In this document: positions 15,085-24,130 of the stretch, in pieces
Layout: every line of letters begins with the position of its first letter
Numbering within the stretch: the first letter of the stretch is position 1
NCBI RefSeq assembly: GCF_000949135.2
Contig: NZ_JTAN02000007.1
Span: 1-41,432 of the forward strand
DNA: 41,432 nucleotides
From: Burkholderia sp. USMB20
Lineage (GTDB): Bacteria > Pseudomonadota > Gammaproteobacteria > Burkholderiales > Burkholderiaceae
Direction of reading: 5' to 3'
Program-made: the position numbers and the translations under genes
The notes under the pieces: generated by a model
What the model saw: only the letters and a program-made list of their open reading frames with translations
Database searches by the model: none
Told to the model about the DNA's origin: nothing

Positions 15085-18000
15085 TCAGCGTCCCGCGCCC
15101 GCCAGCGGCGCGACGGCTGCAACAGGCTCGAACAACGCGTCGGCCTGCCTGACGCGCACGAACCGCGCGGCCGCCCCGCCGTCCGCCAGCGCCCGGAAAT
15201 GCGCTTCGCCGCACGCGAGCTTCGCGCGCTCGTGCTCGCTCGTCACGTCGCCGTCTGCATTCGGCGTATCGACGACGAAGTACAGCCGCTCGCCGCCATC
15301 CTGCTCCGCGAGCACCGCCCAGTCGGGGTGATAGCTGCCGAGCGGCGTCGGCACGCGGAACCATGCGGGCAGCTTCGCGTACAGCTTCACGCCGTCGTGC
15401 GCTTCCAGCGCATCGGCGAACGCGCGCTCGGCGTCGGTCTCGCACACGACGGCCTCGTGGATCGACTTCCGCGCATCCGGCCGCAGGTTGCGCAGATAAC
15501 CGGTCAGCGCCTCGCTTTCGAACGACTCGAGCGCATGCACGTGGCGCTCGCCGAGCTTCCGGTACGCGATGCCGGCAACCAGCGCGAGCCGCTTGCAGCG
15601 GTTGATCGCATCGGCGGCCAGCGCGATGAACTGCTGCGGATTCACGCGGAAATCGTCGAGCCGGCCGCTGTCGGCCAGGATCGTCGCGAGCGAGCGGCGC
15701 GTGAGCTGCGTGCGGTCCTGCAGTTCGGTGAGCAGGTCGGGCAGCGGCAGCTCGCCTTCGTCGATCAGCACCGTGCCGGCGCCGGCCACCTCGATCGCCT
15801 CGATGCCGGCCTTGCCGATGTCGATCTCGGCCTTGCGCCACTGCAGCCGCGCGCGCGCGATGTCCGGCGCGTCGCGCAGCGCGGCCGTGCAGTCGCGCAC
15901 GAGCTTCGCGTTGTCGAACTCGACGCTGTACACGGTGCGATGGCGGATGCGGTCCCACAACGCGCGGAAGTCGTCGCCGAACACGACGGCCTTGCCCGAC
16001 GCGTCGCGCCGCAACGCGATCGCGCGCCGCTCGTCCGCATTGCGCACCGCGAAGCGGCCCGACAGCTTGCGCAGCGTCGCGACGATCGGCGCGCGCAGCG
16101 TCTCGAACGCCGCGGGCAGCACGAGCGCGCTCTGGCGCAGCGCATCCTTCAGCCGGTCGAGCACCTTGCCCTGCGCGTCGACGTAGCCCTGCTCGTGCAG
16201 ATGGGTCCACAGCACGCGCGACAGCTCGATGCCGAGCGCATGCGCGGGCCCGTCGCCTTCCTGCACCGGCAGCGCCGCGAACTGGTGTTCCTCGACGATC
16301 CCGAAACGGATGCCCGTATCGGCCTCGATTTCCTTCTGCAGGTTCTCCGCGAACGACTCGTAGCGCTCGGTCGCGATCACGGTGAGCGTGTTTACGCCCG
16401 GATCGCGCACGCGTTCGCCGTCCTGGTCGACCGCGAGGCGCAGCCCGCGGCCGAGCGTCTGGCGACGCTCGCGTTCGGTCTGGATGTCGCGCAGCGTGCA
16501 GATCTGGAACACGTTCGGGTTGTCCCAGCCTTCCTTCAGCGCCGAGTGCGAGAAGATGAACTTCAGCGGTGTGTCGAACGACAGCAGCGCTTCCTTCTCG
16601 CGCATGATGAGGCCGTACGCGCGCTCCGCGTTCTCGCGGGCCGCGGCGCTGCTTTCGCTCGTGTCGGTCCAGCCGCCCTTGCGGTCGATCGAGAAGTAGC
16701 CGTTGTGCGCGCGCTCGACTTCGAGCGCGACGTCGACGCCGTCGAACAGCGCACGGTAGGCCGGCACGCGCGCCGCGCGCGCATATTCCTCTTCGAAGAT
16801 CAGCGCGTAGTCGCCCTTCACCGGCATCCCGTGCTCGTCGTAGCGGCGATAGCGTTCGACCGAATCGACGAAGAACAGCGACAGCACCTTCACGCCGCGC
16901 TCGGCGAGGCGCAATTCCTTGTCGAGATGCTCGCGGATCGTGCGGCGGATCATCTCGCGCTGCACGGCGAGTGTGTCGATGTCGCCGAACGCCTCGCCGA
17001 GCGACAGGAACGCCTCGCCTTCCGGATGACGCAGCTCGACGTACTCGGCGCCCTTCACCGCATGCACTTCGCCGATCCGCAGCCCCGCGTACAGCGCGCG
17101 CCTGGTCAGGCGCTCGAGATCGTCGCCGTCGGTGGCCGTCACGATCTGGCGCTTCACGCCGGCCGCGGTCGCGACGTCGAGCTCGATGCGTGCGCTGATC
17201 GCACCGCGCCGGTTCGACACGCCGACGAGCCGCACGTAAGGCTTGTTGTGCGCATCCTCGACGATCGCCGACGCGATCTCGATCTGCTTGACGAGCTTGC
17301 GTTCGTACGCGTCGACCGCGTCGAGCCGGTACACCATGTGGTGACGGTCGACGTGCGTGGCCGAATAGCGCAGCGTGCAGAGCGGCGCCATCGCGGCGAG
17401 CGCTTCGCGGCCGCGCCCTTCGAGCCCGCCGTCGACGCTCTGCGGCTCGTCGACGATCACGATCGGCCGCGTCGCGCGGATCAGGTCGATCGGCTTCTCG
17501 CCGCCGGTCTTCTCGCTGTCCTTGTAAAGGTTGTTGATCTCTTTCTTGTTGATCGCGGCGACCGTCATCACCATGATCTGGATCGCCGCGCTCGCCGCGA
17601 AGTGGCGCACCTGGCCGAGCTTCGCGGAGTCGTACAGGAAGTAGTCGTACGGCACGCCCGCGTACAGCGCGCGGAAATGATCCTCGGTGATCGAGAGCGT
17701 CTTGTGCACGCCTTCCTTGATCGCGATCGACGGCACGACGATCACGAACTTCGTGAAGCCGTAGCGGCGGTTCAGCTCGAAGATCGTGCGCAGGTACACG
17801 TAGGTCTTGCCGGTGCCGGTCTCCATCTCGACGGTGAAGTCGCGCGAGCCGGGCTGGCCGGACGGCGGCAGCCCGCCGCGCAGCTGGACGTCGGCGAGGT
17901 TGCGCGCGAGCGCGTCGTCGGTCAGCGACAGCCGGTTGCCGACGCCTTGCTCCGACACCGCGAAGCCGAGCGAGCCTTGCGCCGCGGCCGTCGTGCCGGG

Positions 18001-18120
18001 CGCGGCGTTCGCGAGCACGCTGAAGTCGCCGCGATACGATTCCTGGCCGCGAAACAGGTCGCAGACGGCGTCGATCGCCTCGCGCTGGTAGTCGAGGTCC
18101 GCTTCGAAATGCAGCCGCAT
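15085..18120 (-). CDS. Type III restriction enzyme Res subunit, nuclease site altered
   Basis: A 1011-residue SF2 helicase-nuclease. Walker A is TGTGKT (101-106), motif II is DEPQ (224-227), and FSHSALKEGWDNPNVFQ and TLGRGLRLAVDQ give the later helicase motifs. The C-terminal domain keeps HPDW (931-934), LYFVVDTP and the downstream E..K..CG..HF pattern of type III Res nucleases. However, the expected E-x-K reads D951-T952-P953, so the catalytic lysine is replaced by proline (CCG, plus 15262-15264). Its ATG overlaps the mod stop by 1 bp (TGATG), and a terminator follows directly. In type III systems Res needs Mod for target recognition; cleavage may be lost here. Confidence 0.9.
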   Translation of the reverse strand: MRLHFEADLDYQREAIDAVCDLFRGQESYRGDFSVLANAAPGTTAAAQGSLGFAVSEQGVGNRLSLTDDALARNLADVQLRGGLPPSGQPGSRDFTVEMETGTGKTYVYLRTIFELNRRYGFTKFVIVVPSIAIKEGVHKTLSITEDHFRALYAGVPYDYFLYDSAKLGQVRHFAASAAIQIMVMTVAAINKKEINNLYKDSEKTGGEKPIDLIRATRPIVIVDEPQSVDGGLEGRGREALAAMAPLCTLRYSATHVDRHHMVYRLDAVDAYERKLVKQIEIASAIVEDAHNKPYVRLVGVSNRRGAISARIELDVATAAGVKRQIVTATDGDDLERLTRRALYAGLRIGEVHAVKGAEYVELRHPEGEAFLSLGEAFGDIDTLAVQREMIRRTIREHLDKELRLAERGVKVLSLFFVDSVERYRRYDEHGMPVKGDYALIFEEEYARAARVPAYRALFDGVDVALEVERAHNGYFSIDRKGGWTDTSESSAAARENAERAYGLIMREKEALLSFDTPLKFIFSHSALKEGWDNPNVFQICTLRDIQTERERRQTLGRGLRLAVDQDGERVRDPGVNTLTVIATERYESFAENLQKEIEADTGIRFGIVEEHQFAALPVQEGDGPAHALGIELSRVLWTHLHEQGYVDAQGKVLDRLKDALRQSALVLPAAFETLRAPIVATLRKLSGRFAVRNADERRAIALRRDASGKAVVFGDDFRALWDRIRHRTVYSVEFDNAKLVRDCTAALRDAPDIARARLQWRKAEIDIGKAGIEAIEVAGAGTVLIDEGELPLPDLLTELQDRTQLTRRSLATILADSGRLDDFRVNPQQFIALAADAINRCKRLALVAGIAYRKLGERHVHALESFESEALTGYLRNLRPDARKSIHEAVVCETDAERAFADALEAHDGVKLYAKLPAWFRVPTPLGSYHPDWAVLAEQDGGERLYFVVDTPNADGDVTSEHERAKLACGEAHFRALADGGAAARFVRVRQADALFEPVAAVAPLAGAGR

Positions 18121-20138
18121 CACAGGCTCCGCACGCGCTTCACGCCGTGCTGTTCGAGCAGCGCGGCGAGATTGAGCTTCGCGACGTCGTCGACGAAGCC
18201 GCTGTCGCGGAACAGGCACGTGACGTCGCGCGTGGCACCCGTCACGTCGAGCAGCTCGACGATGCCGTCGGCGAGCGGGCCCGCGTCGTCGCGCGCGATG
18301 CGCGCGTCGAAGCACGCGACGATCGAGCGGCCGATCAGGTGCACCGTCTTGCCCGCGACCGGGTGATGCTCGACCGGCGTGCACAGATCGAGGCCGAGCT
18401 TCAACGTGAGTTCGGCGAGCAGGTCGTCCTCGCTGCGGCCGGTCTTCACGTGCTCGACGGATGCGAACAGCGCGTGGTCGAAGTCGTCGCGGCGCGGATC
18501 CCATTCGATCACGTTGGTCGTATCGAGCCGGTACACGCGGAAACCGAGGTCGCCATAGCTTTCCGGGTAGTCGCGCGCGACCTGCTGCGCGGTGCGGCGC
18601 AGGCGTTCCTTCGTGATTTCCGCGAGCGTCAGCGGCTTCTTCAGCTTCGCGCAGAAATCGGCGGCTGCGAGCTGCGTCTTGTCGCGGCGGTCGAGCGCCT
18701 CGGGCAACTGCACGAGGATGTAGCGGCGCGCGCCGCCGTCGGTCGCGTTCACCTGCATCACCGCGTGGCCGGTCGAGCCGGAGCCGGCGAAGCAGTCGAG
18801 CACGATGTCGTCGCCGCGCGTGCACCAGCCGATCACGGCCGCCGCGAAATCGACCGGCTTCGGCTGGTCGAACGGGATGCCGAGCGTCTTCAGCAGCGCG
18901 TCGTCGGAGCCGGCGAACGGCAGCACCGACGGCACGTTCTCGTACATGTTCTCGTCGAGGTAGTAGATCCGCTGCGGCTGCGTGGTTTCATCCGGACCGA
19001 ATTCGATCTGGCCGCGCTCGATCAGCGCCTGCATCGTCGCGGGCGGGTTGCGCCAGCCGCGCGCCGGCATCGCGCACGGCTTGCCGGTGACCGGGTGGAT
19101 CAGCGGCGTGAAATACTCGTCCGGCGCCTTCTTCTTGTTCGGCCACGCCATCGACACGAGGCGGTACACGCGCCCGTCGGCCGACAGCCGGTCATACATC
19201 ACCTCGCCGCCCGACAGGTTGGTCTGCGCCTTCATCCAGGCGCGGTAGGCCTTCTGCGCGTCCTTCGCGTTGCCGCTGCGGTACACCGCGTCGTGCGCGG
19301 CATCCAGCATGCGCTGCGCATTGCGCTTCGGGCGCTTCAGCGGCGCCTGCTCGAGCAGCGTCTCGGCGTTGCGCGCGAACAGCACCAGCGATTCGTGCTG
19401 GTACGCGACGCCGCGCGCATCGCCCTTCGGATTGCGCTTGTCCCACACGGCGACGCCGAGCTCGTTCTCCTCGCCGAAGATCTCGCGCAGCATCAGCACG
19501 AGCGCATGCACCTCGTGCTCGTCGATGTGCACGGCGATCAGCCCTTCGTCGGACAGCAGCGCGTGCGCGAGCTTCAGGCGCGGATACATCATGTTCAGCC
19601 AGTCGGTGTGGAACCGGCCGTTCGCCTCGGTGTTGGTGCTGCGCTTCACGCCGCCTTCGGTCTGGCCCGTCATCGCCAGATAGTGGCGGATGCTGTCGCT
19701 GAAGTCGTCCGGATAGACGAAATCGCTGCCGGTGTTGTACGGCGGGTCGATGTAGACGAGCTTCACCTTGCCCGCGTAGCTCTTGTGCAGCAGCTTCATC
19801 ACGTCGAGGTTGTCGCCCTCGATCACGAGGTGGCGCGTGTCGTCCCATGCGACGCTGTCGGCAGGGCACGGACGCAGCGTGCCCGTCGACGGCGTGAGCG
19901 CGGCCTGGCGCGCGCTGCGCTTGCCGTGCCAGTGGAAGCCGTAGCGCTCGTCGGCGTCGCCGACGGTGCGCTCGCCGACCAGCGCCTTGAGCACGTCGAC
20001 GTCGACCGACGCGCCGTCCGGGCCTTCGGTCACGAGTTCGGGGAACAGCGCCTTCAGGCGCGCGACGTTGTCGGCGGTGAAATCCGTCGACATCGCCTGC
20101 GGGCTCGCCGCATCGAGTTTCTGCATCGTTTTTTCCAT
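18120..20138 (-). CDS. Type III DNA N6-adenine methyltransferase Mod subunit
   Basis: A 672-residue beta-class adenine methyltransferase: the catalytic DPPY (131-134, in YIDPPYNTGSDF) precedes the SAM-binding FAGSGSTGHAV (450-460). The intervening region (about 230-400) is the target-recognition part. Type III Mod methylates one strand of an asymmetric 5-6 bp site and also guides Res. From memory, a B. cenocepacia homologue in an equivalent position (locus BCAL3494) methylates CACAG; whether this one does is inference. All catalytic motifs look intact, unlike those of the partner nuclease. The start at 20138 has a weak ribosome site; ATG at 20126 is an alternative. Confidence 0.92.
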   Translation of the reverse strand: MEKTMQKLDAASPQAMSTDFTADNVARLKALFPELVTEGPDGASVDVDVLKALVGERTVGDADERYGFHWHGKRSARQAALTPSTGTLRPCPADSVAWDDTRHLVIEGDNLDVMKLLHKSYAGKVKLVYIDPPYNTGSDFVYPDDFSDSIRHYLAMTGQTEGGVKRSTNTEANGRFHTDWLNMMYPRLKLAHALLSDEGLIAVHIDEHEVHALVLMLREIFGEENELGVAVWDKRNPKGDARGVAYQHESLVLFARNAETLLEQAPLKRPKRNAQRMLDAAHDAVYRSGNAKDAQKAYRAWMKAQTNLSGGEVMYDRLSADGRVYRLVSMAWPNKKKAPDEYFTPLIHPVTGKPCAMPARGWRNPPATMQALIERGQIEFGPDETTQPQRIYYLDENMYENVPSVLPFAGSDDALLKTLGIPFDQPKPVDFAAAVIGWCTRGDDIVLDCFAGSGSTGHAVMQVNATDGGARRYILVQLPEALDRRDKTQLAAADFCAKLKKPLTLAEITKERLRRTAQQVARDYPESYGDLGFRVYRLDTTNVIEWDPRRDDFDHALFASVEHVKTGRSEDDLLAELTLKLGLDLCTPVEHHPVAGKTVHLIGRSIVACFDARIARDDAGPLADGIVELLDVTGATRDVTCLFRDSGFVDDVAKLNLAALLEQHGVKRVRSL

Positions 20139-20389
20139 CGGAGCCCGGCCGCGTGCGCCAGGACGTCGGGCGCACTCACGGCACCGGCGGCAATGGCCAC
20201 CCGGGCAAACCCGAAACGCTAGCGAGTCGGTCGGCGCAGGTCAAGCACCGATGTGAGGGCATCGTGCGCGCATCGGCCGCGATCGCCCGTCCGACGGGCC
20301 GCAAGCGGCTTCGGGCCGGTGGTCGCGGCGGCGGCCGACCGGCGTTCCCCGGGGGCGCTGCGCGGGCCAAAAGCGACGAAAAAACGGCG

Positions 20390-20427
20390 AAAAAAAGGGC
20401 ACGGTCAGCGCGATGCGCCGCCGTGCC
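20390..20427 (-). terminator. Intrinsic terminator after the porin gene
   Basis: On the minus strand GGCACGG (20427-20421) and CCGTGCC (20404-20398) form a 7-bp stem with a 16-nt loop, followed by C and a run of seven T. It lies about 70 bp past the porin stop. The remaining space up to the mod start (20139-20389) shows no gene. Confidence 0.75.
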
Positions 20428-20497
20428 AGCATGGAGAATCCCGGATGGAGGGTGTGGCGGAGCCCGGCGGGCCCCGCCCGGATGACCGGCCCTCGGG

Positions 20498-21628
20498 TCA
20501 GAAGCGCGTGCGGATGCCCGACGTCAGTTCGAGCTGGTTCTTCGCGCCGAACGTCGACGACACCGTGTAGCCGCCATGCAGCTTCATGTAGTCGCCAGCC
20601 AGATACACCTCGGTGCGCTTGCTCAGGTGGTAGAACACGGACCCGTAGATCGTCTCCTTGAAGCCGTTGCCGACGCCGTTGGTCAGGCTGAACGCGCCGA
20701 GGTTCGCGTTCGGCGTGAAGCCGTCGGCGTTGTACGCGGCGTTCTTGATGCGCATCTGCTGATAGCCGAGCTCGTAGTCGAGCGGGCCCTTCGGCGCGAT
20801 CTTCATCGACACGGTCCACGAATCGTCGTGGCGCTGGCCGAGCGCGCCCTGGTCGCCGTTGTAGCGGAAGTAGCCGGCATTCAGGCGCACGATGCTGAAC
20901 GAGTAGTTGCCGCCGACCGAGAACGTCTGGTTCCTGAAGCCGTTGTGGTTCACGTGGTTGTAGAAGCCCGACACGGCGAACGGCCCGCCGTTGTAGCCGA
21001 GCGCGACCTGGTATGCGGAGCCGGTCGCGAACGAGGTCGAGTTGCTGAACTGGTAGCCGGCGCTCGCGAAGATGCCGTTGCTGAACAGCTTCTTCCACGC
21101 GACACCGTTGTTGTACCGCGTGCCGGTCGGGCCGGCCGCGTAGAAGATCATCTGCTTGAAGTTGTTCGAGTTGGTCCAGCCGCCTTCCTCGGTCGTCAGC
21201 TTCGCGGAGCCGTACGCGTCGCCGTAGATCGCCGATGCGTCGCGCGCGATCGTGTTCTGGAAGCCGGCCGTCAGCTTGCCGAAGCGCTCGTCCTCGACGC
21301 CGACCCATGCGTCACGGTCGAAGATCTGGCCTTCGTCTTCCATCTGGCCGTTCGCGACCACGAATTCGCTTTCGAGGCGGAAGATGATCTTCGTGCCGCC
21401 ACCGATGTCCTCGGCGCCTTTCAGGCCCCAGCGGCTGCCGCTGAACCACGGCTCGCCTTCGTTGCCCATGCCGATCACATGGTTGCCGTTGGCGTCGGCG
21501 TGGGTCCGGTAGGTCGGAAAGCTCAGGTCCATCAGGCCGTAAAGCTGCACGCTCGACTGCGCCTGCGCCTGGGTGCCGGCGCACAGGCCTGCCGCCGCGA
21601 TGGAAAGGGCAAGGGTTTTTCGTTTCAA
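20498..21628 (-). CDS. Gram-negative porin (OpcP/Omp32-type, trimeric beta-barrel)
   Basis: A 376-residue outer-membrane general porin: signal peptide (about residues 1-23, ending AQAQ), then SSVQLYGLMDLSF, the typical first strand of betaproteobacterial porins. GSRWGLKGAEDIGGG and the PEFxG-like DRDAWVGVEDERFGKLTAGFQ follow, and the chain ends in phenylalanine (GIRTRF), as needed for BAM-assisted assembly. The start is a TTG at 21628, chosen because GGAGGAG lies at ideal distance and the signal peptide begins exactly there; no in-frame ATG fits. It is transcribed alone and ends at a terminator. Confidence 0.9.
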   Translation of the reverse strand: MKRKTLALSIAAAGLCAGTQAQAQSSVQLYGLMDLSFPTYRTHADANGNHVIGMGNEGEPWFSGSRWGLKGAEDIGGGTKIIFRLESEFVVANGQMEDEGQIFDRDAWVGVEDERFGKLTAGFQNTIARDASAIYGDAYGSAKLTTEEGGWTNSNNFKQMIFYAAGPTGTRYNNGVAWKKLFSNGIFASAGYQFSNSTSFATGSAYQVALGYNGGPFAVSGFYNHVNHNGFRNQTFSVGGNYSFSIVRLNAGYFRYNGDQGALGQRHDDSWTVSMKIAPKGPLDYELGYQQMRIKNAAYNADGFTPNANLGAFSLTNGVGNGFKETIYGSVFYHLSKRTEVYLAGDYMKLHGGYTVSSTFGAKNQLELTSGIRTRF

Positions 21629-21884
21629 GATCGTCTCCTCCGAGCTGCCGCATTGAAATCTGTTTGTTGGCAGTACGTAATGTATGCCGATTGTTGCCGA
21701 CCACAGCGAGAGGGCCGACGCATAGCATCGTAGAGGGGGCAATCCTTCACGCCGCTTTCCCGGAGGAAAGAATCGGATCGGTGAAAACACCGAAATCGCA
21801 ATAATCGGGAATCGGGCAAGCGGGCAGCCCGCGGGCTGCCAAAACAACATTACGTGCTGCGAATCGATGCCGCGGGCCGCGCCG

Positions 21885-22562
21885 TCAGTCCTGCGCGGTC
21901 TTCGCGCGCAGGATATAGCCGAGCCCGCGCAGCGTGATGATCTCGGCCGTGCTGAGCGCGAGATGCTTGCGCAGCCGGTGGATGTAGATGTCGATCGCAT
22001 CCGCGCTCGGCTCGTCGTCGAGCGCGAATACGCTGTCCATCAGCCGCGCTTTCGATACCGTCTTGTTCTGTTGCAGCATCAGCGTTTCGAGAATCGCATG
22101 CTCGCGGCGGCGCAGCGCGAGCACCGTGTCGCCGCAGCGGAATTCACGCGTGCCGAACGCATAGACGAGATCGCCGCACACGAGCTGCGTCGTGCCGACG
22201 CCGGCCTGCCGGCGGATCAGCGCGCGGATCCGCGCGACCAGCTCGCGCGATTCGAACGGCTTGACCACGTAGTCGTCGGCGCCCGCGCCGAAGCAGTCGA
22301 CCTTGTCGTCGACCGAGCCGTGCGCGGTCAGCATCAGCACCGGCACGTTGTCGTTGCGGCGCCGCAATCGCGCGAGCACCTCCTTGCCGCTGATGCCAGG
22401 CAGCCGCATGTCGAGCAGCACCGCGTCGTAGCGCTCCGTTTTCAGCACCGTATCCGCGCGCTCGCCGTCGCCGACGCAGTCGACCGCGAAATCCTCGCCG
22501 CGCAGCAGGTTCACGATCCAGTGCGCGAGTTCGGCGTTGTCTTCGACCAGCAGGAGTTTCAT
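21885..22562 (-). CDS. OmpR-family response regulator (TctD-like)
   Basis: A 225-residue protein with an N-terminal receiver domain (phospho-acceptor D51 in LLDMRLPG, acidic pocket VEDN, K in VVKPF) and a C-terminal winged helix (about 130-220, SADAIDIYIHRLRKHL...IITLRGLGYIL). It resembles TctD/QseB-type regulators. It lies 122 bp downstream of its sensor-kinase gene in the same direction. That order and the ABC importer further upstream suggest control of an uptake system, but the target is unknown. If the kinase gene is really broken, the regulator may be uncontrolled or serve another kinase. Confidence 0.93.
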   Translation of the reverse strand: MKLLLVEDNAELAHWIVNLLRGEDFAVDCVGDGERADTVLKTERYDAVLLDMRLPGISGKEVLARLRRRNDNVPVLMLTAHGSVDDKVDCFGAGADDYVVKPFESRELVARIRALIRRQAGVGTTQLVCGDLVYAFGTREFRCGDTVLALRRREHAILETLMLQQNKTVSKARLMDSVFALDDEPSADAIDIYIHRLRKHLALSTAEIITLRGLGYILRAKTAQD

Positions 22563-22622
22563 GGCAACTTCATCTCTTCAAGGAAACGTCGGGCCGCCCC
22601 AAGTTTCCCGCCCGGCAGGAAG

Positions 22623-22652
22623 TCCCCTTGGGGGATTGCCCCCTTCGGGGGC
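22623..22652. repeat. REP-like double palindrome
   Basis: Two adjacent G/C hairpins: TCCCC-TT-GGGGGA (22623-22635) and GCCCCC-TTC-GGGGGC (22638-22652), in the 122-bp gap between the sensor-kinase stop and the response-regulator start. I recall similar C-run/G-run palindromes recurring between Burkholderia genes, hence REP-like; the copy number cannot be checked here. Confidence 0.5.
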
Positions 22653-22684
22653 CTGGCGCGCAGCGACCGGTTTGGGCGCACTCT

Positions 22685-24054
22685 TCAATCGTACGCGGGC
22701 AGCCGCACGGTCACGACGATACCGCGATTGCCGGGGCCCGGCGCGAGCGACGCGCTGCCGCCGTGCGCCTGCGCGATCTCGCGGACGATCGCGAGGCCCA
22801 GGCCCGAGCCTTCGGTGTCGGCCGACACGCGGTAGAACCGCTTGAACACGTGCGGCCGTGCTTCGGCCGGAATGCCGGGGCCGTTGTCGACCACCTCCAG
22901 CACGACCGCGGCGCCGTCGCGCCGTGCCGCGACCGTCACGCAGCCGCCCGGCTGCGTATAGCGCACGGCGTTGTCGACGAGGTTCATCACCAGCGCGGTC
23001 AGCAGGCTGTCGCTGCCCGCGACGTCGAGCCGTTCCCCGAGATCGGCGCCGAGGTCGATGTCGCGCTGCTGCGCGAGCACGATCGTTTCCTCGAGCACGC
23101 TCGATACGACGGCGGCGAGATCGACGCGATGCGTGAGCAGCGTCGACGGCGTCGCTTCCGCGTGCGCGAGCAGCAGCAGCTTGTCGGTCACGTCGGCCAT
23201 CTTGCGGCTGCTGCGCTGCATGCTGTCGAGCACCGACGCCAGCTCGCGATCGTCGTGGTCGCGCTGCTGCGCGTACTGGATCTGCGTGTCGAGCACCGCG
23301 ATCGGCGTGCGCAGCTGGTGCGCGGCGTCGGCGATGAAGCGACGCTGCGTGGCCGTGTGCGTATTGAGCCGCGCGATGCACTGGTTGATCGCGTCGACGA
23401 TCGGCCGCAGCTCGTGCTGCAGCCGCTCCGGGCGGATCGGCTCCAGTTCCATCGGCCCGCGGTCGGCGACGTCGTCCTTCAGCTTCATCAGCGGGCGCAG
23501 CTCGAGCGTGAGGCCGAGATAGACGAGCACGATCGCGAGCACCAGCATCAGCGACAGGCGCACGAGCTGCGGCCGCCAGATCGTCGCGACCATCGCGTCG
23601 TACGAGCGCGTCGTCTTCGCGACGATCACCGTGACCGTCTCGATCTGCCCCTCGTCGTACAGCTGGCGATCGTAGGCGGCCGCGCGCAGCCGCACGCCGT
23701 CGAGCGACGTGTCGTACAGCGTCGGCTCGACCCCGTGCCGCCCGGGCACCGCGAGCGCCGGGTTGCCCGCGAGCAGCCGGTCGTGACCGTCGATCACCTT
23801 TGTAGAACACCGAATCGCCCGACGGGCGATTCGAAGATCTCCAGCGCGGCCGGCGGCACGTCGGCCGCCGGCCGCCCGTTACGCCATTCGACGTCCTCGC
23901 CGATCGTGCGCGCGGACGCGACGAGCGCGCTGTCCTGCACGAGCCCGGCCGTGCGCCGCGCGGTGTCGTACGACATCGCGCCCGCGATCAGCACGAAAGC
24001 CGCGAGCGGCAGCAGCAGCCACCACAAGAGCCGCCCGCGCAGGCTGTGCGCCAT
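22685..24054 (-). pseudogene. Sensor histidine kinase (TctE-like), frameshifted
   Basis: Two overlapping frames together make one TctE-type kinase. The 5' part (24054-23794, 86 residues) holds the first transmembrane helix and start of the periplasmic sensor. The 3' part (23797-22685) holds the rest of the sensor, the second transmembrane helix, HAMP, the H-box AAHQLRTP, the N-box (MNLVDNAVRYTQ) and the G-boxes. The join reads GRFGVLQR then stop. Removing one G (at GGGCGA) and one A (at CAAAGG) would give the expected GDSVFYKVIDG. The frames overlap as GTGA, so a split protein by coupling is possible. Sequencing error is the other explanation. Confidence 0.8.
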
Positions 24055-24070
24055 TCCGTCTCCTCAATGC

Positions 24071-24101
24071 CGAACCGCGCCGGGGCAACCGGCGCGGTTC
24101 G
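24071..24101. promoter_or_regulatory. Strong hairpin between the ABC permease and kinase genes
   Basis: A perfect 13-bp stem (CGAACCGCGCCGG with its complement) around a 5-nt loop (24084-24088). It has no T tract on either side and ends 16 bp before the kinase start. It may stabilise the upstream mRNA or attenuate the kinase gene rather than terminate. Confidence 0.55.
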
Positions 24102-24130
24102 GGCGTGTCATTCGATGATGCGTGCGTTGC

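Noticed and set aside
15199-18366. 1055-codon open frame opposite the type III res gene
   Set aside because: Antisense to a gene with full helicase motifs; composition is Arg/Ala/Leu-rich with no domain features, as expected from GC-biased codons read on the other strand.
18147-20222. 691-codon open frame opposite mod
   Set aside because: Same reason; mod has intact DPPY and FAGSG motifs on the other strand.
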